The notes beneath the pieces are model-generated. The model did no database searches. It was not told the origin of the DNA and saw only the letters and a list, made by a program, of their open reading frames with translations. A stretch of 64,000 nt of DNA from Anisakis pegreffii (lineage: Eukaryota > Nematoda > Chromadorea > Rhabditida > Anisakidae): assembly GCA_035041965.1 (NCBI GenBank), contig JAPYMA010002596.1:1-64000 (forward strand), written 5' to 3'. This document shows, in pieces, positions 24,001 to 36,082 of the stretch (its first letter is position 1; the number at the start of each line of letters is the position of its first letter). A program made the position numbers and the translations under genes.

Positions 24001-25665
24001 TGCGGATGTTCGTTAGATCACCCATTTATGATCGAAATTCTGCTGGGGTCGATTCACATCTGATCAGGACACGGTATTTTGAATGCACAATAAACATCAG
24101 CCCCTTCAGTGATCTTATGCTTTGCATAGGATTAAAGGAAGTAATACGATCGCTGTGTTTACAAACAAATACTAGAGAGGCAACGTTAGTTTCTGGTGTC
24201 GTAAATAACCGAGACGATTGCTCTGAACAACAACTGCAAAAAGAGTTGTCTTCTTGTAATTCTGAGTTAAAACACTCAAAATCACGTCTCATATCTTATT
24301 ACAGTTTGTTTTGACAATGATTTTGATAATGAAAAGTTTTCTACCAATCAACAGCAGATGGATGAGCTGATTTCCTTTTATCAATTCGGTATATTCCTGA
24401 TAAACACTTTTGGAAGGTGACCTTTTGCTTCAGGCAGTCGTATGCTCTCTGAGCAAATAGCACACCTCAAGTTATCTGCTCTCTTCACAATGCAGTCAAT
24501 TTTTATTGCCCGAAGCGACAACATCATTGACTGTGTGGCATGGATGAAAAAAGCGATGCTTACTTGTGATGTCTTCTATGATGACAACTCACACATAAAA
24601 TGACGTTCCCATGCATTATGTTTCCTTGATTTAGTAGTGCTCGTGGGGACATTCCTTTAATAAGGTTTTTTTTTCAAAAGTATCTACTGAAGAGTTCAAA
24701 TGTATTGAGGTGGAGATGTAGTTTCCCAGAGATTATTCATGATTGAGAAAGCAAAACACAACCAGTTGAGATCACCAAATAGTAAAGTTTGCAGGTAATT
24801 TCATTCAAGTCGGTTTGCAAAAGTGTTTCAAGCTTATTTTTGGCCAAAGAATGAACATTTGAGAAAAAAATGCATTGGAACGTGTGAATTTTTCTTCGAT
24901 AAGGAACCTTTTTGAGTGCGAAGGAGATATATATCAGTGGGTCATGGCTCGCGCGAAAAGCCGATGTAAACAGATGATGTAGGAAGTGTACGATAGGAGT
25001 TTGCGATGGAATTGCTAGTAGTATTTCATTGTGCATATGTTATCCGGAGGATTTGAAATACATGGAGGGCGTGTTTTCGATTCTGTGTTAGTAGAAAGCT
25101 ATTGTTAAATTACGTTGTTGTTAGTAAGAAAAGTTGGAAAATAGCGAGTAATTTGAGACGGGCTCAGTTTCGAGACAGTACGAAACAAACTTTCTTTTTT
25201 CGTTTAGGGTGGTTTCACTTAAGGAGGAGTGATATATTAAGGTGTTAAATAATTGTTTATTGTTTCATGGCTTTCTCAATATTGTCTGAATGCTTATAAA
25301 AAGAACTTTGCGATGCGATGCGATTTCGATGAGTTGTTGTGTGTGGTGATGAATAAGTGGCACTTAATGGGGGAATTGTTCTTTCATTTCGCAATGTTTA
25401 TTGAAAATGATTGATGACTTTGCTATAATGTTTCTTTCGTATTTCATGGCCACAATTTTGTTGAGTTCAATGTTTCTAAAAGTGATCATCAAATATTTGT
25501 ATTCATCGAAACATCGCGATGTGATAATGTTTCAGTGATATTGGATACGCGCTGAATGTACAAGAATGTCATCGATGGTCGTAACCGAAGTCGTAGTCAT
25601 GCTCACCGAGCTGAGCAGAGCAGAGCCAGTGCTGGTTGAGTGGTGCTGCTATGATATCCCCTTAC
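21093..25665. other. Gene-free or unresolved stretch
   Basis: No exon is supported by frame, splice sites and family resemblance together. Open frames on both strands at 24000-24314, and one on the minus strand at 24737-25036, are the longest but show no recognisable domain. An ATT-rich microsatellite lies at 21406-21460. Confidence 0.5.
21406..21460. repeat. Imperfect ATT microsatellite
   Basis: Repeated ATT/TTA triplets with several interruptions (TTTTTA, GTTACT, GATATT). Confidence 0.9.
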
Positions 25666-25867
25666 CAGAACAATATCCAATTTCATCTCTCTGCACAAAC
25701 ACACCATTAATATAAATCGCTCGTGCATGCAGTATCGCTACTCCCATTCCCAACGCATTTCCACGAACAGTAATGTAACACCCAATACCCGTATCATCAT
25801 TACTATCCATCCATCCTGCCAACGTCAACCCATCGTCGCCATCCATCATTCTCAGTCTCGATTTCAT
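25666..25867 (-). CDS. Probable first coding exon of an unrecognised gene
   Basis: A 202-nt open segment starts with ATG at 25865-25867, just downstream of GATCACAG, a plausible cis or trans acceptor. It ends in a strong donor, CTG|GTAAGG, in phase 1. The 67 residues are compositionally protein-like: after a short Asp-rich start they read GCYITVRGNALGMGVAI and then ARAIYINGVFVQRDEIGYC. I do not recognise the family. No convincing second exon was found at lower coordinates, so the gene is partial here. Alternatively it is a chance open frame that reads on to a stop at 25649. The tidy acceptor, ATG and donor arrangement favours a real exon. Confidence 0.4.
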
Positions 25868-28122
25868 TTATTTCTGTGATCGGTATCTTTAGTTATCACT
25901 CCAACCACTGAGCATCCCGAATGTCCAATCTTTCCAATAAACGTTGCCAACGATGCCTAACGGTTAGCCATTTGTCATTTTATTGTTCGCTTTTTTTTTT
26001 CTTTAGAGCATAATTGCTCAATTTGTTAAAGGACCTGAAGCACTCAGTCAGTGGGGAGTTCGTTTGGCTTCAGATTGAATTTATTGTGTAATTCGTCATT
26101 CTCATTTGTCATATTTTAAATTCGATCGAAAAAATGCGCCATTACTGAACGGAAGCCGGGTTGATTTATCGTTGGCTCGATACATAATTCGTTTCCGAAT
26201 TTCTGTTGCTCAGTTGTTGATTTATGTCATTTGAGAAATTAGGAGACAAGTCATTTCATGAGTAGGTAACAAACTGATTTGCAAGAGAGAATTGCAATGA
26301 GAGTATATTGCTAGCCTTTGATTAATGTAACATTTTCGGTTATTATTAGACTATGATTGTTCGCATGCCAGAGATTTATCACAAACTAGAGAGGAATTCC
26401 CTTGTTTCACTGGACAACTTCTTATGGATTTGTGTTGCGAACTCGAGCAGTGATTTGGCTCGGTGTAATTAGCGTTAATAGTTCCGGTAGAAAATGTGCC
26501 GATTTTTTAGAGCAATACAAACGACAGTTTCCCTTCGACATTTCGCAATCATTCAACGCGCTTCTTTAAATGGCCCAACTTATAATTCCGAAATGTTTTG
26601 TAACGCAAATAACACTGTTTTATGGGAACACATCGTCAATTGCTCATTCAGTTAAATAATGCTCAATGGTATGTGGTATCGAGTATCGCATTTCCAACCC
26701 TATTCGCTTAACCGTTCTCCGTCCCAAACGTACAGACGGCATTTGGCCTGAAAGTAACATTTTACGATTCCAGTGCTGATAGCGCACTTATCGTCATATT
26801 GTCAATTTTTTTGTATTACCTAGCCAATCTCTCATGTTGCCCTCCCAACTTAGAGCAGAAACAAGCAAAAGCGGCTAATGTACAAAAATTTCTTTGAGAG
26901 CTTTTAAATTTAGTTTTGAGAACAAGGGAGGATCATACACAGAGTATACCGTTTTGAAATTATGTTATTCCGAGCAGGAGGATAAGCAGTAGGTGTAGGA
27001 AACGTTGCTTTTCGTAGCTGTGCACTAATTGATACCACCTTCGATCACTAGAGCACATTGCAGGGATCAGATTACATTTGGCGACTCATGTTGCACAGTT
27101 ATTCTTTATCTATTCATCCAATATTCCCTCTATATACACCTGAGTATAATGTTTCGGAAATTTGAAACCGTCTAAAATGTTTTGCTCCACCAACGTTTAT
27201 GACAACAAAACAAACTCCTCACGTTTTATTCAATTACATAAGATGTGTTCACTTATGATCCTAATTCACAGTTTCTTGTTCCGTACAGCCTTATCATAGA
27301 TGATCTTTGCTCACTCGCCTTTCACTCGGTTATTGTGCAACATTCAGCACTCAATGGGATAAAACCTTTGGTAGCAGCTTGACAATCACATGAAAACGAA
27401 AAAAGCGAGAAGAGCATGTGCACAGAGCTCGCTTGTGATAAGATCTTATTTTCACGCTTTCGAAGCAACGTTCCATCTCCCCGAACAATTTGAATCGCTC
27501 TCATTTTTTCTTGTTGACCGAACTGTACCTTGTTTTACCTTGGAAGATGGTGTTTTGTGCCATGCATAGAATGTAATGGAATATTTAGAGCCTTGCTTAA
27601 GGATTAAAGTGTGGTGTTGTCAACTTTGATTAAGTTGAGATGAAGAAAGATAAAAATACATTGCCAATTCAGTTTCTGGTTGTGAATATGATTAACGTCC
27701 CTATCTATCGTTGATTCCAGACTTCCATCAAGTAGCAAATCACATGAAATTTTTAATTCACTTGTGAAACATTGAGAAGAAAATAAAAATCAATCGTATT
27801 GCCCCCATTTCACTGTTGGTTAACATTCGACTATTTCCACAAATTAAGAAATAAATTTTCACAAGACAGCAGTTTTCTGGTTGCAGCAAAACGCCGAAGT
27901 TATTGAGAAGTGGCCTGGCGAGAGCAGTGTGCTACGATTCTGCTCTATGAGATGTTTGGATGCATATAAACTGGAAATTTTCAAGAAGGAAACCGTCTTT
28001 TGTCTATCGGTTCGTTACTGAATAATTCTTTCTTTGATTCACACGGAACTTTTGATTCATCTGTTCGTTTCAAGTCATGAACAGACGTTTGGCTTGCTTA
28101 GAAACTTTGGGAAATTTCAGTG
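25868..28122. other. No supported gene
   Basis: Only short open frames without splice support were seen. The 3' part is presumably the upstream region of the gene starting at 28123. Confidence 0.55.
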
Positions 28123-29133
28123 ATGGACTTTCAGAAACCATCAGTATATGATAGCCGTGTTGAAACGCCGTTCAAACGAAACTCGATGAAACGTCGTCTT
28201 ATATGCGGAAATGACAGCAACAAGACTGGTGCTTTTGGGTCGAGCAGTCATGATAAGAAACGTAAGAAACGCAAGGAACCACGACCACATCCATCCTATC
28301 GTCTCAACAAGCGATACTGGGATGATATCCGAGCAGGACGACGTTCTCATGATGCGATCGCATCACCATCGTCGGCCCGAATCCCATCGAACTCTCCCAC
28401 TTCACCTCAATCGAACTCTCCGAAGAATCAGCCAAAATCCAAACCAATTCCTTCAGCAATTGCACCGTCGTCGTCAATATCATTCACGTCAATCCCCACT
28501 CAAATGGCCCTGTCCTTTCCCTTATTCGGCACATACGCAACACCATCTGCTGCATTCCTACAGCCCACTCAACCGCCATCAAATTTCGACAATGCTCATT
28601 GCTTAATACCACAGTTACCATCCTGCTCATTCGCATCATTCCCATCAAACCATGTCATGCTCAGCTCACCAACTGTATCTGGTCTACGAAATGGAGTGGA
28701 ACCAAAATTTGAACGTGATGATACACAAATCGACGTTATTTCATACGATGAACATAATATCACTTCAACCCCAAATACATCGGCAACAATACAACACCCA
28801 CTGGAATTCAATACAGAATCGACTGGCCTTAACCTACTTACTGATGATATGCTTCAAACGAAACAGCACAGGAAGCTTTCGCCAGCAGCATTATCATCCT
28901 CGTCAAAAAGCGATCAAATTGTCGATGAAATCGCAGATCAAATCTTGATCGACAAAATAAATGAGAGTAAATATCTCACTGATAAAGGGGATCTTCGAAT
29001 GAGAAATGCGGATCAACTCAAGCAAAACGATATCTCGAAGATAACATCAATCATCCCGATACCTTTCCCTGTGCCAATCTTAGTGCCACTAAGCGAAACG
29101 TTTATTTTAAAATATTTCAAACGTGTTATCTGA
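28123..29133 (+). CDS. Ser/Pro/Asn-rich protein with basic N-terminus, family not recognised
   Basis: A continuous 336-residue frame starts at ATG 28123, two bases after GAAATTTCAG, a strong acceptor that looks like a spliced-leader site. Residues 40-75 are very basic (KKRKKRKEPRPHPSYRLNKR), consistent with nuclear localisation. The middle is low-complexity Ser/Pro/Thr with many SP and NSP motifs. Near the C-terminus is a proline-alternating hydrophobic motif, IPIPFPVPILVPL, of a type I associate with chromatin or transcription co-factors; that is inference only. Two 3' ends are possible. Reading through gives FKRVI and stop at 29131-29133. Splicing at GTTATC (exon end 29124) to CTCTTACAG (exon start 29184) gives FKR plus ten residues (WIRAKTVSAT) and a stop at 29214-29216, also in phase. 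Codons look genuine, and the reverse-strand frames are shadows. Confidence 0.7.
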   Translation: MDFQKPSVYDSRVETPFKRNSMKRRLICGNDSNKTGAFGSSSHDKKRKKRKEPRPHPSYRLNKRYWDDIRAGRRSHDAIASPSSARIPSNSPTSPQSNSPKNQPKSKPIPSAIAPSSSISFTSIPTQMALSFPLFGTYATPSAAFLQPTQPPSNFDNAHCLIPQLPSCSFASFPSNHVMLSSPTVSGLRNGVEPKFERDDTQIDVISYDEHNITSTPNTSATIQHPLEFNTESTGLNLLTDDMLQTKQHRKLSPAALSSSSKSDQIVDEIADQILIDKINESKYLTDKGDLRMRNADQLKQNDISKITSIIPIPFPVPILVPLSETFILKYFKRVI

Positions 29134-29397
29134 TATTTCACTGTTTACGTTACGCGAATTCAGTTGAAGTTGTTCTCTTACAGTGGATCCGAGCTAAAAC
29201 AGTGTCTGCCACATAGAGTAGTACATTCGAATTGTTCACGTTTACTGCAATACCCTTTAGTAGAGATCACTCCGAAGAACTTTTGCATTATCAATGCAAA
29301 AACGAGAATCTTGAAGTTTATGTTGAAATTGAAATTTATTTTATAAATCAAAAGTGATTTATTCGAATGTTACTGTGAATTATTGCATTGTTTATAC

Positions 29398-30088
29398 CAG
29401 TGGTTCCCATGTTCGGGTGCTCCATTACCCGTTTTGATGTTCTGGCAGGCCGACGTTAACCCCCAACCCCTCCCAACCTCTACCGTTGTGATGCTCATTG
29501 TTGCAGTCGATTGTGATTGCATGAAAAGCTATTGTCTATAACACACTCGTTTCAAACTGATTCAGATGGATTCTAATTCTTTTCAGACGTGTTCTGTTCA
29601 CTCTCATAACTATTTCATGCACATATTGTTCTATTGATGAGTTTTTCTCATTCATTTCGTCTCATTTCACTTCACAGTTCGAATCAATTTCTCATTCAGT
29701 ATCATATACTATTTATTGAATATGTTGACGAATGTTGACAGTCGAAGTTAACAATGCAGCAGTTGAACATTATTGCTCAACAACGTTCGAGAATCAAATG
29801 ATCAATTATAGAGTGTATGTGATAGAATGAGAATTTTACTTTAATTGTTGTGTGAAATGAATGAGAGATTAGCAAAAGTGAACTTTTCTGGTGATAAAAG
29901 CTATGAGAGCAACTACAACAGCAAGGAAAAGAATGAAAATCCTGTTAAAACGGTATTTAAAGACATATGGATGTAATTTGAATGTTGCCATACCAACTGC
30001 ACGAAATACTAATTTCCCGACCCCCTCCATTTCCCCTTGACACTTTCAAAGTTCCCAAAATGAGTGATTTCACCTCTGAGAACCATTG
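29398..30088 (+). mobile_element. hAT-type MITE, copy B
   Basis: 691 bp, beginning CAGTGGTTCCCATGTTCGGG and ending GAGAACCATTG. It is flanked by GTTTATAC (29390-29397) and GTTTGTAC (30089-30096), an 8-bp target duplication with one mismatch. It shares the interior with copies A, C and D (for example GATGAGTTTTTCTCATTCA near 29636) but lacks the internal terminus copy seen in A and D. It has no transposase and lies downstream of the 28123-29133 gene. Confidence 0.9.
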
Positions 30089-30308
30089 GTTTGTACAATC
30101 AAATTTTTATAGCGAATGCAGCATCCAGCTGTTGTAAACTTCTGATGCTGATAAAGAAATGTATTTCTTGTTGTCCTGATGGTTATACAAATGCTTTGTG
30201 TGGAGAAACATGGATTTTAAATTCATATTATTTGTTTTTATGAATTGATAATAACAAATTTCATTGAGAATAAATAATTGCCGTCTATTTTCATATCGAT
30301 AATTTCTG

Positions 30309-33120
30309 CTACATTTTTTGCAGCGAGTTTGCTGGCTGAGTAATTTGAAGCAACGGTTTATAGCTGTTGATGTTTGACGTTGAAGGAATGTCGCGTTTGC
30401 CCAAATTCGCATAAAACACATCCATTCTCTTCGGCGGAACTGCTTTCATTAGAATTGGATTGTACGGATCACATGTAATTGGCGTATAAAGCGATAATTC
30501 TGCCATTTGCACATGCCTTTTACTGAAACTCTGCAGCTAGTTTAACGAAATCAGTTTATTCGAGAAACGCGAAGTTCGAATGAAACGCGCTCATTGATGC
30601 AGTAATTAATCAGTATTAGTATGATTCCGGAATGAACAGAGTCATGATTCCGTAAGATTCACGGTTGTCTACTCGATGAATGCTACGAAGAAACTTTCAA
30701 GAAAGGTACTTACTCACTCGATTTTCGTTGATGTGGCCTGTAGATACTTCGTAATTTTTTGACATACTTTTTCTGCCGCACTTTTTCGGCTTCTTGCAGT
30801 CCGATTTCCGTTGTATCAGCCGCCATTCTGTAATAAGCACATACATGAGCCACTAAACAGTTGACTTTTAACTGCTTCAGAACGAACCGTTTGCCGAGAT
30901 AGGTTTATGTGATTTGAGACACAACACAGTCCTCATTACGAATCTCTTCTCCAATTCTGAACACTTACACTCGGAACAAAGAGTTCCATAAGGCTGAACG
31001 TTAATATACTTATCCACCTGGCATTGATTTCAGGTTTCTTTTCAGCTAATAACGCGCAACGAACCACTTGTACAGCTTGATCATCCACAGGCCGTTCCAG
31101 TGTTAGAACAGTCTGCAATTCGAAACAGAACTAATCAATCTGGATCAATTTATATGCAAGCGTTTAGCTTAAAATCAATACATTTTGAATTAGACGCAGT
31201 TTCACCATGTTCAGGTGCTACTTCACTTTTATACAGTGGCATAAATTAAAGTCATTACTAACTTCTGATAATTTCCTTATTCTCAAAGTGAATATTTTCT
31301 ATTGAAGATGTTATCAGTGGATGAATTATTCCAGCTATTATTAAGCAACAAAAATCAATCATATGAAGACAGTTACAAATTTTTTGATCGATAGATATGA
31401 GATGATCAATGCGTTGCAGCAGGCGACCGTTGTAATTGGCGTTCCTTCGACAGCCACAATACAATCGCCCATTAGGCATGATTGCACTGCGATACTCAAT
31501 TGTTCCGTATGTGTTATGTAGACCTGAAACTGGTGCAACTATATCCTTCAGGCACACAACAACCCATTGAAAGTGTTCCAGCTGTCATAATAGCAACGAA
31601 ATTCCTTGTGTAGAACATTTCTCAACGATGTCTTTCAGTTATTCGTTCATTCGAGTTGCACTGGGCCATTTGATCCTTAATGGAATCAAGTAGACAAACT
31701 ATGCGAATAAACACCTAATTATCTATGGTGTTTCAAGAAATCACTGATCATGAAGAAATGCTGTTGAAATTCCATGAAAGGATGATCTGGAACGTTGATT
31801 GGAGATATAGTGAGGAAACGGCTATTTAATTTGACGTAAAATCAATATGAATGAAGTGGATCACAATTACGCAGTAATATGTTCACCTTACTATTGTAAG
31901 ATTTTATGTTCATGCCAAGTGCTGCACCAGGATATTGTAACAATAAAGCTTTAATATATGAATATCCAGGTACTCTGTCGTATCCGTTGGGCAAATAATC
32001 GGCTACACGGTTCCATCGGGGTCTTTGAACAGTCAGAGTAAACTGAAAATGTGAGTGAAGTGTGATAGAAGTGTCTAAAATAAATTGATTGAGATCAGCG
32101 GGTATCCTTTATAATCGTAGATGAGATAACAGATAACACAAAAACCATTCATCGATTGCATTAACTTCATAAGTTACTGCTCATTAAGTAGTTAAAAATT
32201 GTATATGGCCAACATATTGAGATGGAAACCTCTTCTTCTGATCGTCGCATATTCCGCATTTGAACATAGAATTCCGCTTTACTCATTATGTCTCTATCAC
32301 CAATTTTCATAATGAAATCACATAGCCGAAGTTTTCCTTGCAGAAATGAATCATCGTCGATTTTTACAACTAACAAAGATTTTGAAACAATAACACCGAA
32401 CTGAAAGATTCAGTGGCATTACACAACCAACGCAATACACTACTCCAGCATTCTTTGAAAAGCAAATCATCATTCTCTGAAATCAAGCAAGGAATGTCCA
32501 AGAAATGCCGATGATAACGATGATCACTTATGAACTTTGGTATTAGCATTCTGGACGATTCTGTTGAAAAATTCTGTTCGAAAATTTGAAAATATGAGAT
32601 GTTTTACAAGAAGATGCTTGCAAACCTTAAATTGTCTTTTGAAAATGGCCGGTATACGAATTTGCGTTGTTAGATCAGAAGACAAGTTACCAGCAAATCC
32701 AAGCTTCGTTTGTGCTTCTCTTGGCCTGAAGGTGCATCGTGAACAATTAAGATTGTATTGCAACAAGTTGCAATTCACCTAGTGTGCGGAAGGATATATC
32801 TGGAATGTTGGCTTGGTGTTATAATAGCATAATGGAACGAAATGAGTACGCATGAAAATGAAACTTTTCAGCTTTTGGTCGTCGAGCGTTTTTGTTTTGA
32901 CTCTCGATGAGATTCTGTTGTCCTTTGACACGGTTTACAGCCTTCCTCAAAGATGTTTCTCGATTCTTCCGTTTGCATCTCCTTGATGATGATGAACTTC
33001 TCGATACTTGGCACTCCTTCTGCATAGATACCTTTACACTGTCTACCGGCGATTGTTCAGTCGACAGCGACCTTTCTGAGATGGATTGCTGTTCAACTGG
33101 TAATTTCGCCTTCGATGAAC
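30309..33120 (-). CDS. Two-PDZ-domain protein, nematode type (5' end open)
   Basis: Exons on the minus strand: 33120-32865, 32725-32626, 32400-32230, 32042-31887, 31523-31377, 31112-31018, 30827-30714 and 30522-30309. All phases agree, about 417 residues. The first listed exon is Ser/Lys/Arg rich (SSSSSRRCKRKNRETSLRK). It begins two bases into a codon after TTTAAG, a weak acceptor, so an upstream exon is expected; an in-frame ATG at 33025 could be an alternative start. PDZ1 runs from FGVIVSKSLLVVKIDDDS through CDFIMKIGDRDI to EEEFTLTVQRP. PDZ2 includes MGDCIVAVEGTPITTVA and ends TVLTLERP. The tail has a charged helix (EAEKVRQKKYVKKLRSIYRP) and a proline-containing segment (YTPITCDPYNPIL). PDZ domains bind short C-terminal peptides and usually scaffold membrane or cortical proteins. 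The partner is unknown. The family resembles an expanded nematode group, and I cannot name an orthologue. Confidence 0.83.
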
Positions 33121-33332
33121 CTTAAACATCCGAAAAAGTATGCTGCATTGAAGAGTTTCATATTACAGCCAATGTTCATTACAGTCACAATCATTCTGTC
33201 AGACAGAAATCCTGTGCAGTTTGTAAGCATGAATTATAAGATCAGAACATGAACAAAAGCATTTGTTACGGAGCGTAATGATGAAAACGAATGACATTGC
33301 TCATCGAAGGAAATTGACATTACTAGCATAAT

Positions 33333-35085
33333 ATATGTTCTTCTGAATGTAGAGATGCAGCTGGATCGAACAATGCAAAAAAATTCATATGTTACTGGAC
33401 AAACTTGAAGAAGACGGTAGCCTTGAAGGTGCCACCCGAGATGGTATTAATAAAAAAGCTATAATTCCTCACCTGAGCCAAATTGCTCAGTAAGATTTAT
33501 AATATTCTGAATCTAGAGGTTTTCCTGGATCGAAATTTGAAGAGAAATTCATAGGTTTCCGAGCAAACCTGAGAAGACGGTTAGCTCGAAGAATGCAATC
33601 CGCCTATTGCTATATTAACGTATTGCTTGCTCAATAGTGATCCATGTAGATGAATGATGAGCGCGACTGCGCTAATTGAAATAGATCTAAGAAAATTGCT
33701 ATATCTCCTCAGCTAAGCAAAATCGCTCGGCAGAATATATGCTTTTCTGAATGTAGAGATCCAGCTGGATCGAACGATGCAAAAAAAATTCATATGTTAC
33801 TGGACAAACTTGAGAAGACGGTAGGCTTAAACATGGAACCCCTATAGCCATGAGGTAGTATAAAGAAAATAGCTATATCTCCTCAAGTAAGCGGAATTTC
33901 ACAGCAATATGTATGATATTCTGAATATAGGTATTCCGCTGAATCGAATGGTGAAAATAAATTCCTAGCTTTCCGGGCAAACCTTACTAGACGGTTGGTT
34001 CGAAGAGGGCAATCGGTATACTGCTATAATAACGTACTGATTGCTCTATAGTGATCAATGTATGTGATTGATGAGCGCAACTACGCTTATTGAAATAGAT
34101 CTGAGAAAATTCCTATATCTTCTCAAGATAGAAGGATTGCTCAACAGAATATATGCTTTTCTGAATGTAGAGATCCAGCTAGATGGAATGATGCCAAAAA
34201 GTCATATGTTACTGGGCAACCTTGAACATACGGTAGGCCTGAAGATGGCAAACCGTATAGCATGGAGGAAATAGCCATATCTCCTCATCTAATCATAACT
34301 TATTGGGAAAGTATATGATATTCTGAACTTAGAGATTCTGAGCAACCGAATGGTGCAAAGTAATTCATATGTTGCCAGGCAAGCTTGAGAGTACAGTTAC
34401 CTTGAACATGGTAACCCCCTTAGCCCTAGAGTGATACATATATTTATCTATAGTGATCAGTAGTATATGAACAGAGATTACGGTAGGACTGAGGATAGGA
34501 AACCTTTTGGCATTGGGAAAATAGCCATATCTTCTCAAGGTGGAAGAATTGCTCAACAGAATATGTGTTTTTATGAATGTAAAGATCCAGCTGGATTGAA
34601 TGAGGCAAAAATTCATATGTTACTGAGCAAACTTGAGAAGACGGTAGGCTTGAACATGGCAACGCGTATAGCATTGAGAACATTGCTATATGTTCTGAGA
34701 ATGTGTGCAGAAAATCGGTTGTATCTCCAAAAGAAAACAAAATCGCTCGACAAAATGTATACATTTCTAAAAGTAGAGAGTCTCGGGAATTTAATAGTGT
34801 GAGGAAATTTCTACGTTGTTGAGCAAACCTGTGGACACTGTTAGTTTGAAGATGGTAACCCTAATATTGTTAAGATAATGTTTAGATTGATTTGTAGAGA
34901 TTGTGGTGAGGAGTTACATGAAATAACTGTAGAAAATCGGATATTTCTCTGAATTTAAGGAAAATCCCTCGACAACATGCACACACTTCTGAAACCGATT
35001 TGAATTCGATGGCGCGCAGAAGTGAGCGTGTTATTGGGTGAACTTGAGAACAGCATCGGCTCGAAATTGTGTCAAGACGTTTGAA
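33333..35085. repeat. Degenerate tandem array with ~410-bp dimeric period
   Basis: Two diverged half-units alternate. Type a (GTAGAGATCCAGCTGGATCG, then TTCATATGTTACTGGACAAAC) recurs near 33343, 33755, 34162 and 34574, spacing about 410 bp. Type b (GAATCGAATGGTGAAAATAAATTC-like, then GCAAACCT) recurs near 33510, 33931, 34323 and 34767. Both halves share a CTTGAGAAGACGGTAGGCTT-like block. A further weak unit lies near 35010. Stops occur in all frames. It starts about 200 bp upstream of the first PDZ exon. Confidence 0.85.
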
Positions 35086-36082
35086 AGCAGCGATACATCC
35101 CAAACCTTTTTCCATTGGTCAGTTAAATAACGAACGCATAATAAAAATCAATGATATCTAAATCAATCTACCTACGCCCTTCATGGCGTCTGAACTGCTC
35201 AATGAGCAGAATAACTAAAAAAGTGAACCGTCAAATAAATTTGTCGCTTTTATTCTCATAAATTACTCCATTTTCTTGAATAATTTCTGTACTTTTCAAT
35301 TAATTTGAATTTTTTCAAGGTCAGGAGTAGTTTGAATTTCTTTCCAATAGCATTTTTGTACGTAATTAAGATTTTTCTACCGACGGTACTCTAAACATAT
35401 GTCCACGCCATAAAACTTAAATGCAATTGTTTAAAGTTTTTTGTTTTCTAACTGAAGTTATATTTAGAGCAGCAATTAAAGCAATTTCGATGAAATTATG
35501 AACTGTAGGTTTGTCATATCCCTAAATGCACATTGCATAATCCCTGTCGAGTTTATCAGCTTGTGAATATTCATTATTCAAAGCACACAGAAACTGAACA
35601 AAACAATATCGTCCCATTTATTTTCAAAAAATTGATTCAAGTCGATAACAATGATCAATATTAAATTGAAGACAATGATAAATACAGCACGAGATCTGCC
35701 AAACAAAATTCAACATTATGAAGCCTCCGTAGCATGTTCTTTCCTAATATGACATGCCGTGAACGCCAATAACCTGATGAGTAAGGCAATAATTTCGTTC
35801 AGCTGACCATAATAACTAATTCTTCAAGATTCAACCAATGACATTTCACCGACCGACTGAAATTTGTCACAATTTTCAGTCAATATCAAAAAGTACAACA
35901 CAATAAATTCACGAAAGCATATCAAAGCACTTGTAAAATTGAAGACATCTGTAAGTTAAACAATACAATAGAACGAGATTTGATGGATACAAGTATTCAA
36001 CATCATATCAGGAGAATAACACAAAAAATCTTAGTGAAAATTCACGGCAATGACCAGAGGCAGCAAATTGGAGAACTTCCTC
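35086..36082. other. No supported gene
   Basis: AT-rich DNA between the degenerate array and the 3' end of the HP1 gene. No exon or repeat was recognised. Confidence 0.6.

Noticed and set aside
24000..24314. Open frames on both strands, the forward one ending in a coiled-coil-like stretch
   Set aside because: A CTTATTACAG acceptor near its end suggests intron sequence, and no family or partner exon is visible.
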